Source: Mauremys mutica
Taxonomy: Eukaryota > Chordata > Testudines > Geoemydidae
DNA: 64,000 bases
NCBI RefSeq assembly: GCF_020497125.1
Contig: NC_059075.1
Coordinates: 48,099,821 to 48,163,820, forward strand
Reading direction: 5' to 3'
Each line of letters opens with the position of its first letter. Positions within the stretch are counted from its first letter, which is position 1. Position numbers and translations under genes: made by a program. This document shows positions 1 to 9,960 of this stretch, in pieces. Under the pieces are notes generated by a model that ran no database searches, was not told where the DNA came from, and worked only from the letters and a program-made list of their open reading frames with translations.

Positions 1-159
1 AAAATAGCCTTTTATCACCATTTTGAGTTTTTCTTGTCCCCTAGTCTTCATCTTTTTCTCATTCTCTGGTTCTCATTGCTCTCCCTGAGTTTGGTTGACT
101 CATCTACCTTGGCATTTATATGGTCCTGTCATAATAGTAACTGAATGACTCAAATAACA

Positions 160-345
160 ATGAATTTATCTTCACAGCACCATTGTGAGGTAGAGAAATA
201 TAATTATCCCCATTTTAGAGATAAGGAACTAAAGGCAGACTGAGATTAACTGATTTGCCCAAAATCATGCAAGAAGTTTAAAGGAGAGCCAGAAACTGTA
301 CTCTTACCTCTTTACTTCCAGTCCCATGTCTTAATCACAAGATCA
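160..345 (-). repeat. MIR-like CORE-SINE relic
   Basis: Read on the minus strand, this stretch follows the order of the MIR core and 3' part as I recall it: a 'TTGGGCAAA..AGTTAA' block, then a 'TCTAAAATGGGGATAAT' block, then 'CTACCTCA' and 'TTGTGA'-like words. It is diverged and lacks a clear tRNA-like head. MIRs are ancient non-autonomous retrotransposons with no protein. The call rests on recalled consensus, not on a search. Confidence 0.6.
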
Positions 346-839
346 TCCTTCCTCTCTCGTTCATAAGCCATTCTGTTCTCCACCTTTTTTTTCAAATTCA
401 CCGTGATTCCTTCCATTTTTTTTATCGTTCTTAAGATATCCATCTCACCTTTCTCTAACTTCTTCAACCCTTCCCTTCCCCCTTTGCAAGAGATCATCTG
501 TCTCTCCTCTGACCTCCATCTTGATTTTACGCACTAGGTCGTGGATCTCTCTTTCCCTCTGCCTCTCCTCTCTTTTCTTCTGGTTCCACTCCCTCCCCAC
601 ACCTCGTATCTGGTACCCTGGATCATCTGCTGATAATGATGTTCCCAGGACATGGTCTCAGAAAATGTGAGATTTTTACTTCTGGTAGGCTGCCTCATTA
701 TGTGTCTAGCCCTCTCCCAATGCCTTTGCTCAGTTAGCCTGGGACTACAGGCCTTTGACTGGTTGAATTTTATTCTTAGGTTGTAATGTGCTTTATTGGA
801 AGGCACTAGATACATTAGTGGACTACCTCCTACTTGCCA
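346..839. other. no recognisable feature
   Basis: AT-rich and pyrimidine-rich single-copy-looking DNA. The 61- and 93-codon minus-strand open frames here have no recognisable motif and look like chance. Confidence 0.5.
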
Positions 840-1060
840 TGGTCAATGGACTAACAATCATACTCATGGCACCGGATCTCTCAACAATGAAGCTGTTGCC
901 ATGTTGGGGTGAGTGAAAGTGTACTGTTCTGGTTCAGATACTGTCTCTTGGAACAATCCTAGAGGAGCATGATGGAGCAACTTCACATCTCTTACTTTTG
1001 GTGTCTCACAAGGCTCTATTCTCTTTCACATTCTAAACAACAAAAATGTAACACAATGAG
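840..1060 (+). pseudogene. faint LINE reverse-transcriptase relic
   Basis: One plus-strand frame around 990-1035 reads like the RT motif G-V-P-Q-G-S-x-L (here GVSQGSIL), followed by a residue pattern resembling LFNI. Upstream words are loosely compatible with a LINE RT, but stops and frame changes are frequent. Only the single short motif supports this, so chance is a real alternative. Confidence 0.3.
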
Positions 1061-1072
1061 ACCGTGAGAGAC

Positions 1073-1320
1073 ATTATAGCCTTTAAAAGCAGCAAAGAAT
1101 CCTGTGGCACCTTATAGGCTAACAGACGTTTTGCAGCATGAGCTTTCGTGGGTGAATACCCACTTCTTCGGATTCTTCGGACTTGCATCTGAAGAAGTGG
1201 GTATTCACCCACGAAAGCTCATGCTGCAAAACGTCTGTTAGTCTATAAGGTGCCACAGGATTCTTTGCTGCTTTTACAGATCCAGACTAACACGGCTACC
1301 CCTCTGATTATAGCCTTTAA
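1073..1320 (+). repeat. fold-back Penelope 3'-terminal insertion with 14-bp target duplication
   Basis: A 220-bp insert (1087-1306) is flanked by identical 14-bp copies of ATTATAGCCTTTAA (1073-1086 and 1307-1320). The insert is two head-to-head arms around about 1165-1190. The left arm is the reverse complement of the right arm (AGCATGAGCTTTCGTGGGTG versus CACCCACGAAAGCTCATGCT). Only the right arm continues into the last ~32 nt, ending ACGGCTACCCCTCTG. The right arm resembles the 3' part of the Penelope element at 39961-41990 (GAAGAAGTGGG, CCCACGAAAGC, GTTAGTCTATAAGGTGCCACA). The exact duplication shows a retrotransposition event. A hammerhead-like core lies at 1189-1226. Confidence 0.85.
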
Positions 1321-2482
1321 TGCTGAGAGCATTCAGGCAGCACCCACCATACAGAATGTGGAGGCCTCAAAGTTTGTGTACAGCTACCTTGGCTTTGCCC
1401 AGCCTGCAGCTGTTTAGATACAGCCCTTGAGTTTCTGGAAGCAATTCTTCCCCTTTATGTATACATACAGTTGACATGCATCTATTAAAGACCTGATCTT
1501 ACAAGTCCTTACTCATGAGAACAGTCATTACTCATGCAAACTGCCCCATTGAAACTATTCATGTAAAGGTTTGCTGGATGATGCCCTTAAGTTGCTCTTT
1601 GTGTATTTTATTGGTTTGTCTGTTTATCTTTATTCTGGCTTACTCATTTACAACTCATTGTCTGCAATTTATAAGAAAACCTACCCATCACTGTGTGTTA
1701 CACTATAAAAACCCAGATGAAAGAACATTATTTACTTCCTTCTACTCCCCATTCCACCGGGCCGTTTGACGAAGTACTGTACACTGTTGCCAAGCTGTTA
1801 AAGTGTGTACGGTAAGTAGCAATTCGAAACCAGCATAACTTCTCCTCTGGAGCCTCTGTTGTTTCTACAACTTTTTCTACACACAACCAAATGAAGTCAA
1901 TAGGATTTGATTTTGCATGAGAAAAATACTGAAAATTTGTTACATATTCTATTAAAAATAGTTCCAAAACATAACTAGTGTAAAGTAAATATCACAGCTG
2001 TTACACTTTTCTTTCAATAGTAAAAGTATCAATCCAGTTTTTTTAAAAGCAGCAATTATTCAGACTTTTACAATTAAGTTATTTTACAGCTATAGCCCAG
2101 CACACATACAAAGAAATGCATTTGTAATGGCTAAAAATCTATGTATGTCTATATGGAAACCTGGAAACCTACCCTGTGGAAGGCTATAGGGCTAATACTC
2201 CGGTAAAGAAAACAGCAAACATCAATAGCTATGTGAAAATAAACTCTAACTTACACAAGCTAAGGCTTCAATCCTAGAAAGACGTATGCATGCACTTAAC
2301 TTTATGTACTTGAGTACTCCTATTGACTTTAATAGGGCTGCTCACCTGCGTAAAGCTAATCATGCATGTAACTCATATATGTAAAGAATTTGGACCTAAA
2401 TCAAGGAAACCCTGCACAATACTTGGCCTTTATGCTAATTTTAAACCTTAATTTAATTCAAAACTGCTAATTTAAAAAACCC
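1321..2482. other. no gene; one old dispersed repeat
   Basis: No coding signal. About 2266-2398 contains an old palindromic dispersed repeat of the type with 'TATTGACTTTAATAGGGCTG' flanked by 'TGCATGCACTTAACTTTA' and its approximate complement. I recognise this from other amniote genomes but cannot name it. The ORFs at 1515-1769 and 1728-1967 have no motif. Confidence 0.45.
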
Positions 2483-2509
2483 TAAGGGCTTGGCTACACT
2501 TACAAGTTG

Positions 2510-2627
2510 CAGCGCTGGGAGTTACAGCGCTGGTCATGCAGCTGTGTAGGGCCAGCGCTGGAGTGTGGCCACACTGACAGCTACCAGCGCTGCAGTGTGG
2601 CCACACTTGCAGCACTTTCCAGCGCTG
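2510..2627. promoter_or_regulatory. left subterminal array of CAGCGCTG palindromes
   Basis: Five exact copies of the palindrome CAGCGCTG start at 2510, 2525, 2553, 2585 and 2620. Interleaved are two copies of the palindromic word GTGTGGCCACAC (near 2563 and 2596). Harbinger transposases and Myb-like partners are known to bind subterminal repeats, so these are plausible binding sites; that role is inferred. The region also lies upstream of the transposase and may act in its promoter. Confidence 0.75.
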
Positions 2628-2856
2628 TATTGAGAGGTGCATTATGGGCAGCTATCCCACAGAGCACCTCGTCCCATTTTGGCGCTGAGTATTGTGGGAA
2701 GGGGAAGGAAGTGTGTGGGTCATTCCGCTTCCTGTGCCAACGCCCCGTGGTGCGTCGCGTCACATCCCAGCATTCAGTCTTTCCGGCAACATTTGGCGCC
2801 ATTGTGAGTGTCTTTCTGTTTTACTCTCTGTGTGTGAATCGCGATTTCTGTGGGAA

Positions 2857-4113
2857 ATGGAGCCCGAGCTGCTGAGGACTGTGCTGATGAGTGTTGCCAG
2901 CACAACACGTTTGGCAGTCGAGCTATTCCTTCAGCTCCAAAGTGACAGTGAGGAGTCCGACGATGATATCGATATGGATTTGCCTGCCGCGTGTGACACT
3001 ACAGTGCTTGTGGCATTCACGGAAATGCTCAGCACCGCTGAACGCCGCTTTTGGGCTCGGGAAACAAGCACTGACTGGTGGGATCACATCGTCATGGAAG
3101 TCTGGGATGACGAGCAGTGGCTACAGAACTTTCGTATGAGAAAAGCCACTTTCATGGGACTGTGTGCTGAGCTCGCCCCCACTCTGCGGCGCAAGGACAC
3201 AAGATTGAGAGCTGCCCTGACGGTGGAAAAGCGGGTGGCTATTGCAATCTGGAAGCTGGCAACTCCAGACAGCTACCGGTCGGTCGGGAACCAGTTTGGA
3301 GTGGGAAAGTCGACCGTTGGAATCGTGTTGATGCAAGTTTGCAAGGCAATTAATCGCATCCTGCTAAGAAAGACCGTGACTCTGGGGAGCGTGCAGGACA
3401 TTGTGGATGGCTTTGCACAAATGGGTTTCCCTAACTGTGGAGGGGTGATAGATGGGATGCATATTCCTATTCTGCCCCCCCCCCAACCTGGCATCAGATT
3501 ACGTTAATCGTAAGGGGTATTTCTCTATGGTTCTCCAGGCGCTTGTGGATCACCGTGGGCGTTTCATTGACATTTACACAGGCTGGCCTGGAAAGGTGCA
3601 TGATGCACGCATCTTTCGGAACAGTGGCCTGTTCAGGAAGATGCAGGCAGGGACTTTTTTCCCAGACAGGAAGATCACAGTAGGGGACGTCGAAATGCCC
3701 ATTGTGATCCTTGGAGACCCCGCTTACCCGTTACTGCCTTGGCTCATGAAACCCTATACAGGGAAGCTTGACAGGAGCAAGGACCGGTTCAACTACAGGC
3801 TGAGCTGGTGCCGAATGACTGTGGAGTGTGCTTTTGGCCGTTTAAAAGCGCACTGGAGATCCTTGTATGGGAAGCTAGACTTGGGGGAAAGCAGCATCCC
3901 CGCGGTTATATCCGCTTGCTGTACCCTCCATAATATTTGTGAAGGGGTGAAGGGAAGGGTGAAACATTCAGTCAGGCATGGACCACCGAGGTTCAAGTCC
4001 TGGAGGCTGAATATGCACAGCCAGAGAGCAGGGCTAATAGAGAGGCCCAGCACAGGGCTTCAAGGATTAGGGATGCCTTGAGGGAAGAATTTGAGGCTGA
4101 AAGCCAACAGTAA
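2857..4113 (+). pseudogene. Harbinger (HARBI1-like) DDE transposase, two frame disruptions
   Basis: The start is ATG 2857 (MEPELLRTV), the first ATG of the frame; an acidic N-terminus follows. A helix-turn-helix-like stretch (SVGNQFGVGKSTV) comes next, then the nuclease. The catalytic acidic residues are all present: Asp199 in VIDGMH (codon 3451), Asp287 in LGDPAYP (codon 3716) and Glu323 in TVECAFGRLK (codon 3824); numbering discounts the two length changes. The frame moves by +1 at a run of ten C (3475-3484). It returns to the first frame after a perfect 8-bp tandem duplication of GTGAAGGG (3939-3946/3947-3954). The original frame then closes at TAA 4111-4113. Discounting the nine extra bases gives 415 codons, a usual length for the family. 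Function: cut-and-paste transposition at TWA sites. Confidence 0.93.
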
Positions 4114-4231
4114 TGTTTGCTGCCTTGCATGGGAGTGAAGTGCACTGTTTACACTGTTATTCTATTATCCCTAAAATGATTTGCAGTGCCTGTTTCTTTA
4201 CTGGGCTAAGGTATCTTTCACTATCTTCTAT

Positions 4232-4268
4232 AATAAAGACTGTTTTCAAAGCCAAGAATTGTTTTATT
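4232..4268. terminator. convergent poly(A) signals of the two Harbinger genes
   Basis: AATAAA at 4232-4237 on the plus strand lies about 120 bp after the transposase stop. AATAAA on the minus strand (TTTATT at 4263-4268) lies about 95 bp after the Myb-like stop. The two signals are only about 25 bp apart, so the transcripts would meet or overlap tail to tail. Confidence 0.75.
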
Positions 4269-4360
4269 GAAAAGAAAAAAACTTCCTTGACAGACAGACA
4301 GACACACACAACACTTCATGAACACAAGAGGGCAGGGGTGTGGGTTGGTGAACTGCACAG

Positions 4361-6137
4361 TCACAAGTTTGCATATGTCCTGTCTGGAGTGCTGTGCAAT
4401 GAATCCTGCACTTCAGGGTGCATAAACTGCATGGTGATGGGGGTTGAGTGCAGAGGGTAAGGGTTGTAGTTATCAGGGCTGGTTGGTGAACGTACAGGTG
4501 TTGGAGGCAGCTGGTGGTGGTAAGAACCTGGATGCTGGGGACATTGGGGCACAAGGCAAAAAGCTTTGGGACGGGGGGATGGGGTGGGGGAGTAGCACGG
4601 TAGTGCTCTGCTTGCATGGCAACGAGTGACTCGATAGAGTCCGCTTGGCACGACAGGATGCTTAGCAGCTGCTCTGTGCTTTTCCTCTTGGCCACTGAAT
4701 TTCTCTTGCGGATCCTGCTTTCTTTTTCTCTCCACTCCTGCAAGTTTTTACTCTCTCTAGCAGAGTGAGCAATAACAGTTTTCAGCATGTCCTCCTTGCT
4801 CTTTCGGGGATTTTTCCTCAAATTCTGCAGTTTCTGTGCTGTGGTACATCTGGTCAGTCCAGCAGTCAAGGTCACTTTAGAAAGGCAGAAATGACAACAT
4901 TTAACAGGGTAGCATTGTTTTCATTATCTCCAGACAGTAATTCCCACACACTGAAGGAGTTCTTAGTCCTCACTTTAGCATTCTTTTACCACACACATAA
5001 CACAACAGAAGACATGAAATGGTGAGTGAGGTGTGCTGCATAGAGGGAGAAGTGGGGCTTGAGTGATAGAGGGGTGCTGGTTGCTTCGGGAAAGTGCACT
5101 GAAGAGCTGCAGTGATAGAGGGGTTGAGTGAAGATGCAGCTGCAGGGGTGATCTTCACTATCTCCCTATCTCTATCACTATCTTCACTAAAGAGTCTCCC
5201 AACATTTTTCACAGGAGTTAATCCTGGAAGATATCTCCCTGCTGCGGGTCACTAGGGAAGAGCGGGAGGCTCTTCTACAGCAATGTTGATTCCGCTCTGG
5301 ACCCTATGCAGCTTGCCTGTGTTCAGCAATGGTCCCCCCACCCCTCGCGGCACAGTGGCGCGGACGCGTTAGCCTGACTGGGACAAGGACCACAGTGGCT
5401 CTCCCTATAAACCTGCGCAGGCATATTGCCCACGCTCTGGCTGAAACTTTTGAGGAGATTACTGCAGCCGATTACCGTGACGTGATAGACCACATCAATG
5501 GGCTATTCCACATCTAGGCTGGCATGCATGCAGCCCTAACCCCCCTTCCTCTCCAGAAACATTTCCACCCAGAAAATAAAAGCCGCTTACCGGTAACCCG
5601 CTGCTCTGCTTGTTCTTCTGCAACTGCTGGCTGCTGCGATTGGGTACTTTCCTCCTGGCTTGAGAAGAGCTCCTGGCTGCATGCCCCCTGGGACTCTGGG
5701 GTGTCTTCCCCCATCCCAGTAGCTTCACTCGTGTTTTCCTCCCCCCCCACCGCCTCCGCCTCCTCCTCCTCCTGTCCCCCACCCTGCTCAGAAGTGTCCA
5801 TCGTGGTCCTGGGATTGGCAGTGGGGTCACCCCCAAGTATCGCGTCCATCTCCCTGTAAAAACGGCAGGTCGTGGGGGCAGCTCCGGATCGGCGATTGCC
5901 CTCGCGGGCTTTGTAATAGGCACTCCGCAGCTCTTTAACTTTAACCCTGCATTGTAGTGCGTCCCGATCATGGCCCCTATCCAGCATGGACCTTGATACC
6001 TGCTCAAAGATATCGTAATTCCTACGGCTGGAGCGCAGCTGGGACTGCACAGCTTCCTCCCCCCAAACACTAATGAGGTCCTGCAATTCGCCAGTGCTCC
6101 ATGCTGGGGCTCGTTTGCCGTGTGGAGGCATGGTCAT
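4361..6137 (-). pseudogene. Harbinger Myb/SANT-like DNA-binding protein, three exons, one frameshift
   Basis: Exon 1 is 6137-5591 and starts MTMPPHGKRAP. Residues ~11-105 form a Myb/SANT (trihelix-like) domain: WSTGELQDLISVWG, then RDALQCRVKVKELRSAY and CRFYREMDAIL, followed by an acidic Glu/Gln/Ser tail. A GTAAGC donor follows at 5590. Exon 2 is 5223-4990, between acceptor TCTTCCAG and donor GTAAAAG. Exon 3 starts at 4874 after CTTTCTAAAG and holds a Lys/Arg-rich helical segment (about 80 residues) and a proline-rich tail ending RTYANL and TGA 4361. All intron phases agree (phase 1). A one-base deletion in a C run within about 4569-4600 switches frame; counting it back gives 432 codons, a consistency check. 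It likely partners the transposase for binding of the element ends. The exon model is inferred from splice sites and phase. Confidence 0.82.
5214..5517 (+). CDS. unexplained small ORF inside the Myb-like gene's first intron
   Basis: An ATG at 5329 opens 62 codons (MVPPPLAAQW... to DHINGLFHI, TAG). The same frame is open upstream to 5214 except for one TGA at about 5287; that part reads EDISLLRVTREEREALLQQC. A plausible plus-strand acceptor (CATTTTTCACAG) lies just before 5214, and a possible donor GTGAGT at about 5025. The residue mix (HALAETFEEITAADYRDVID) looks like a folded helical protein, not chance, and the opposite strand here is intron. I do not recognise the family. It could be a third Harbinger gene, the last exon of a spliced product, or captured host sequence. 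Function unknown. Confidence 0.45.
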
Positions 6138-6322
6138 CTGTAAAGATTAACTGATTGCACTCCACACACACCTGGCTGCAGCAAACAGGAAGGAGATTTT
6201 TAAATTTCCCGGGGCATTTAAAGGGCGGGTCACCTGAGGCAAGAGCAGTAGAGTGCAAACTGATGAGCAGAGTGGCTGAACAGGAATTCTGGGATAACTC
6301 CTTATTCCCTGGAGGACAATTA

Positions 6323-6501
6323 CAGCGCTGGTGAGTGTCCACACCTGATGAGCAGAGCTGGATCACCAGCGCTGCACTCCTTATACCCCAACCCGGATGG
6401 GTTTTCAGCCAGCGCTGCAACCAGGGAGTTGCAGCGCTGGTTGTGCCCTGCAAGTGTGGACGGGGTGTAATTGCAGCGCTGGAAAGCCTCCACCAGTGCT
6501 G
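6323..6501. promoter_or_regulatory. right subterminal array of CAGCGCTG palindromes
   Basis: Five exact copies start at 6323, 6367, 6410, 6432 and 6474, with a sixth, one base different (CAGTGCTG), at 6494 inside the inverted repeat. The number of exact copies matches the left side. The region also precedes the Myb-like gene. Confidence 0.75.
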
Positions 6502-6528
6502 CAACTTGTAAGTGTAGCCAAGCCCTAA

Positions 6529-7404
6529 AAGATGAGGGAGGGGACAAATGGAAACTATAACAGACTTAACTATATTGTTGCTACCAGGTATTACAATAAC
6601 ATACTGATGACAAATTAACAAAACTGACTGAAACCTCAGACACATGCTGGTATAATTAAACATTCTGTTTTCCTTTACAAGAGGCTTAGTAGAAACAGGA
6701 CAACAATTAAAAAGTGAGCATTTCTGTTCTTCAGAGAGCAGAAAACCCAATCACTTGAACTTATCAGGCGGTGTTTGTTTTGTAACAGTTATTTTACATG
6801 CGCCAAGAGTGTAGGGCATGCACACCAACCAATAGGGCAGCTCCAAAGGGTTCTTGTGAAAGTGTGTAAAATATCATTGCCTTCAGTTTCTTTAAATGGA
6901 AACACTGGATGATTTTAATACAAGAACTGAAAGACTCTTGAGAGGCTGACTGCTTAGGATCCTCCCTTCCCTTTCAGTGTTTTTTTGTTTTATATTTATA
7001 TCGTTTACCTTCTACAGCCATAAATCATATAACTGAAGTAATCAGAGACTGCTGGGACACAGCGTTACAGAGCAGAAAAACATACACATCCCTTTTAAAT
7101 CAACATGTTAGCTAAAAAATAAAAAGTAAGTATTTAATTCTCATATCCATTTTAGATAATCAGTCTTCTGCTGTGCTCAGGTGTAGAATACACAAAGTGT
7201 TCTCATTAATAACTAACTCCACACAGGCTGATGACAGACGGAGTGTTATCCTAAGTGTTTTCTATAACCTCTAACTTAAGATGGCCTGATATTCTTGACG
7301 CTCACTCACTTAGCTTGATAGTTGTAATAATAATAAAAAATACCTTGCATTTCTACAGTATCTTTTATATTAAGATCCAAAGATGTTTTACAAACATTAG
7401 CTAA
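6529..7404. other. no gene
   Basis: AT-rich DNA without coding signal. Around 7322-7400, words such as 'AAGATCCAAAGATGTTTTACAAACATTA' in part resemble an old amniote dispersed repeat with 'AAAGCGCTTTACAAACATTAA'. It ends where the second Harbinger begins. Confidence 0.4.
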
Positions 7405-7764
7405 GGGTATATCTACACTTCAGAGTGTACCAATGCATGAGGACCCAAGCTAGACAAGCATGCCTCCAAGCATCCACACTGCAGAGCTGAAAGACCTGTA
7501 CCGATATAGGCACATCTACACTGGTGCTGCAGTTCAATGGTTTTGGTGCTAGGAGTTCTAGAAATGTGTCCAAGGGTTCTTAGTACCTCACTAATTTGAG
7601 CTGCTCTAATGATTGATTTGCAGTGTATTGTGGGAGAACTTGTCTGTCCTTCGTGTGGAAGTGTTCTTAGCCAGCCAATACATTTAGCTAAGACATTTCT
7701 AATCTCTGCATTTTCCCCAGATGTAGACTGGCACTTCTAGTATAGGACAACTAGCACGGCATGG

Positions 7765-8532
7765 TGAGATCACATCATGCAGATCTGGGATAATCAGGAG
7801 TGTCTCCAGAATAAGAGGAATCAGACCTTTATGGAGCTGTGTGAGAAGCTTGTCCCCATCCTCCAGCATCAAGACACGCAAATGAGAGAGGCTATACCAG
7901 TCCAGAAGTGGTTTTCTATTGCCATCTTAGCATCTGGAAGTTGGCTACCCCAGACTGCTACAGGTCTTTGGGTAACCAATTTGGTCTTGGCAAGTCAACT
8001 GTCATTCCTGTAGTTGTGGAGGTTTGTGGGGAAATTAATACTGTGGTGTTCCCACGGATGATGGACATAACCAGCATAACAAATGTCCCTGAAATAATAG
8101 CTGGCTTTCAGACAACAGGCTTCCCAAACTGCATTGGGGACATCAATGGCATTCATATGCCCATAGTTTGCCAGCTGCACAGAGCACATGAATGTGTCAA
8201 CTCCAAAGGGTACTACTTGATTGTTCTTAAGGCCTTGGTCAACCACAAAGATGGGTTCATGAACATCAACTATAGGCAGTACTGGCAAGGTGCAGAGGAC
8301 ATTTGGCATTTACCTGTTTGGACAAGCAGGGACCTTATTCCCTCCAAATAACATGGCTGCCATTTGTGCGTCTGTGCCCAATGTTATTTTAGGGGAGCCC
8401 TCTTACTCTGTACTGCCATGGCTCATGAAACTGCACCCTGACCACAAAGCATCTGGCAGAAGAAGGTTTAATTATACAGTTTAGCAGTTTAGCATTTAGC
8501 AGTTACAAGATGGCGGTGGAGTGCACTTTTGG
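7765..8532 (+). pseudogene. Harbinger transposase relic, N-terminal part
   Basis: Fragments in successive frames align by eye with the 2857-4113 transposase: MQIWDNQECLQNK, MELCEKLVPILQHQDTQ, IWKLATPDCYRSLGNQFGLG, GFPNCIGDINGIHMPI, VILGEPSYSVLPWLMK, and RRRFNY, then AVECTFG at 8512-8532. Two catalytic residues are altered: the first Asp is Asn (DINGIH) and the second is Glu (LGEPSY). The Glu of VECTFG is kept. Several frameshifts are present. It is clearly dead. Confidence 0.85.
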
Positions 8533-9817
8533 ATCATAGAATCATAGAATATTAGGGTTGGAAGGGACCTAGTTGGAGGTCATCTAGTCAAACTCCCTAC
8601 TCAAAGCAGGACCAATCCCCAACTAAATCATCCCAGCCAGGGCTTTGTCAAGCCTGACCTTAAAAACCTCTAAGGAAGGAGATTCTACCACCTCCCTAGA
8701 TAACCCATTCCAGTGCTTCACCACCCCCTAGTGAAAAAGTTTTTCATAATATCCAACCTAAACCTCCCCCACTGCAACTTAAGACCATTATTCTTTGTTC
8801 TGTCATCTGCTACTACTGAGAACAGTCTAAATCCATCCTCTTTGGAACCCCCTTTCAGGTAGTTGAAAGTTGCTATCAAATCCCCCTTCATTCTTCTCTT
8901 CTGCAGACTAAACAATCCCAGTTCCCTCAGCCTCTCCTCATAAGTCATGTGCTCCAGCCCCCTAATCATTTTTGTTGCCCTTCACTGGACTCTTTCCAAT
9001 TTTTCCACATTCTTCTTGTAGTGTGGGGCCTAAAACTGGACACAGTACTCCAGATGAGGCCTCACCAATGCCAAATAGAAAAGAATGATCACGTCCCTTG
9101 ATCTACTGGCAATGCGCCTACCTATACAGCCCAAAAATGCCGTTAGCCTTCTTGGCAACAAGGGCACACTGTTGACTCGTATCCAGATTCTCATCCACTG
9201 TAACCCCTAGGTCCTTTTCTGCAGAACTGCTCCCTAGTCTGCAGCAGTGCATGGGATTCTTCCATCTTAAGTGCAGGACTCTGCACTTGTCCTTGTTGAA
9301 CCTCATCAGATTTCTTTTGGCCCAATATTCTAATTTGTCCAGGTCCCTATGTATGCTCTCCCTACCTTCCAGCGTATCTACCACTCCTCCCAGTTTAGTG
9401 TCATCTGCAAACTTGCTGAGGGTTCAGTCCAAGCCATCCTCCAGCTCATTAATGAAGATATTGAACAAAACCGGCCCCAGGACCGACCATGGAGCACTCC
9501 AATTGATACTGGCTGGCAACTAGACATGGAGCCATTGATCACTACCCGTTGAGCCCGACGATCTAGCCAACTTTCTATCCACCTTATAGTCCATTCATCC
9601 AGCCCATACTTCTTTAACTTGTTGGCAAGAATACTGTGGGAGACCGTATCAAAAGCTTTGCTAAAGTCAAGGAATAACACATCCACTGCTTTCCCCTCAT
9701 CCACAGCCCCAGTTATCACCTCATAGAAGGCAATTAGGTTAGTCAGGCATGACTTGCCCTTGGTGAATCCATGCTGACTGTTCCTGATCACTTTCCCCTC
9801 TTCTAAGTGCTTCAGAT
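8533..9817 (-). mobile_element. 5'-truncated CR1 LINE inside the Harbinger transposase
   Basis: The plus strand begins ATCATAGAATCATAGAAT, the inverse of the short tandem repeats that end CR1 elements, so the 3' end is at 8533. Minus-strand fragments give the RT: SQHGFTKGKSCLTNL, VDVLFLDFSKAFDTVSH, then [20 protein letters not shown] and EKDLGVTVD, then the C-terminal [19 protein letters not shown]. The YADD region is degraded. The 5' end breaks off in the RT at 9817. It lies exactly between VECTFG and LKARW-type sequence of the host Harbinger, so it is younger than that element. Confidence 0.9.
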
Positions 9818-9960
9818 GTTTAAAGGCAAGATGGTACTGCCTACAAAACCATTTGGATGACAGTGTGACCAACGTGACCCATATTATTGTGGCCTTGCAA
9901 AACATTTGCGAGGATAAAGGCAACATTTTTCTCCTGGAGTGGGGTCAAGACAGTGTTGAT
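9818..9960 (+). pseudogene. Harbinger transposase relic, C-terminal part
   Basis: Immediately after the CR1, the plus strand resumes with TTTAAAGGCAAGATGG (the LKARW block), then DDSVTNVTHIIVALQNICEDKGN, matching the HARBI1-type end (…CCTLHNICEGKGE… in the other copy). It fixes the insertion point of the CR1. Confidence 0.75.

Larger units (their letters stand above)
2483..6528. mobile_element. complete PIF/Harbinger DNA transposon, 4040 bp, with TAA target duplication
   Basis: The element is 2486-6525. It begins GGGCTTGGCTACACTTACAA and ends with the exact inverse. The terminal inverted repeats run about 33 bp (2486-2518 and 6493-6525), the outer 28 bp perfect and one mismatch inside. It is flanked by TAA at 2483-2485 and 6526-6528, the 3-bp TWA duplication typical of PIF/Harbinger. 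Inside are a plus-strand DDE transposase and a convergent minus-strand Myb/SANT-like gene, the two-gene plan known for autonomous Harbingers, where the Myb-like protein helps transposase enter the nucleus and bind DNA. Near-identical ends and few lesions suggest a relatively young insertion. Confidence 0.95.

Noticed and set aside
534..815. 93-codon minus-strand ORF
   Set aside because: No recognisable domain and a low-complexity Arg/Glu tail from a purine-rich strand.
2507..2875. 122-codon plus-strand ORF at the Harbinger left end
   Set aside because: Runs through the terminal repeat and palindrome array, not coding; the transposase start at 2857 is in another frame.
4113..4460. 115-codon plus-strand ORF after the transposase
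   Set aside because: Covers both poly(A) signals and the opposite strand of the Myb-like tail; no motif.
5495..6070. 191-codon minus-strand ORF
   Set aside because: Shadow of Myb-like exon 1 in another frame; the exon's own frame has the recognisable domain and matching splice phases.
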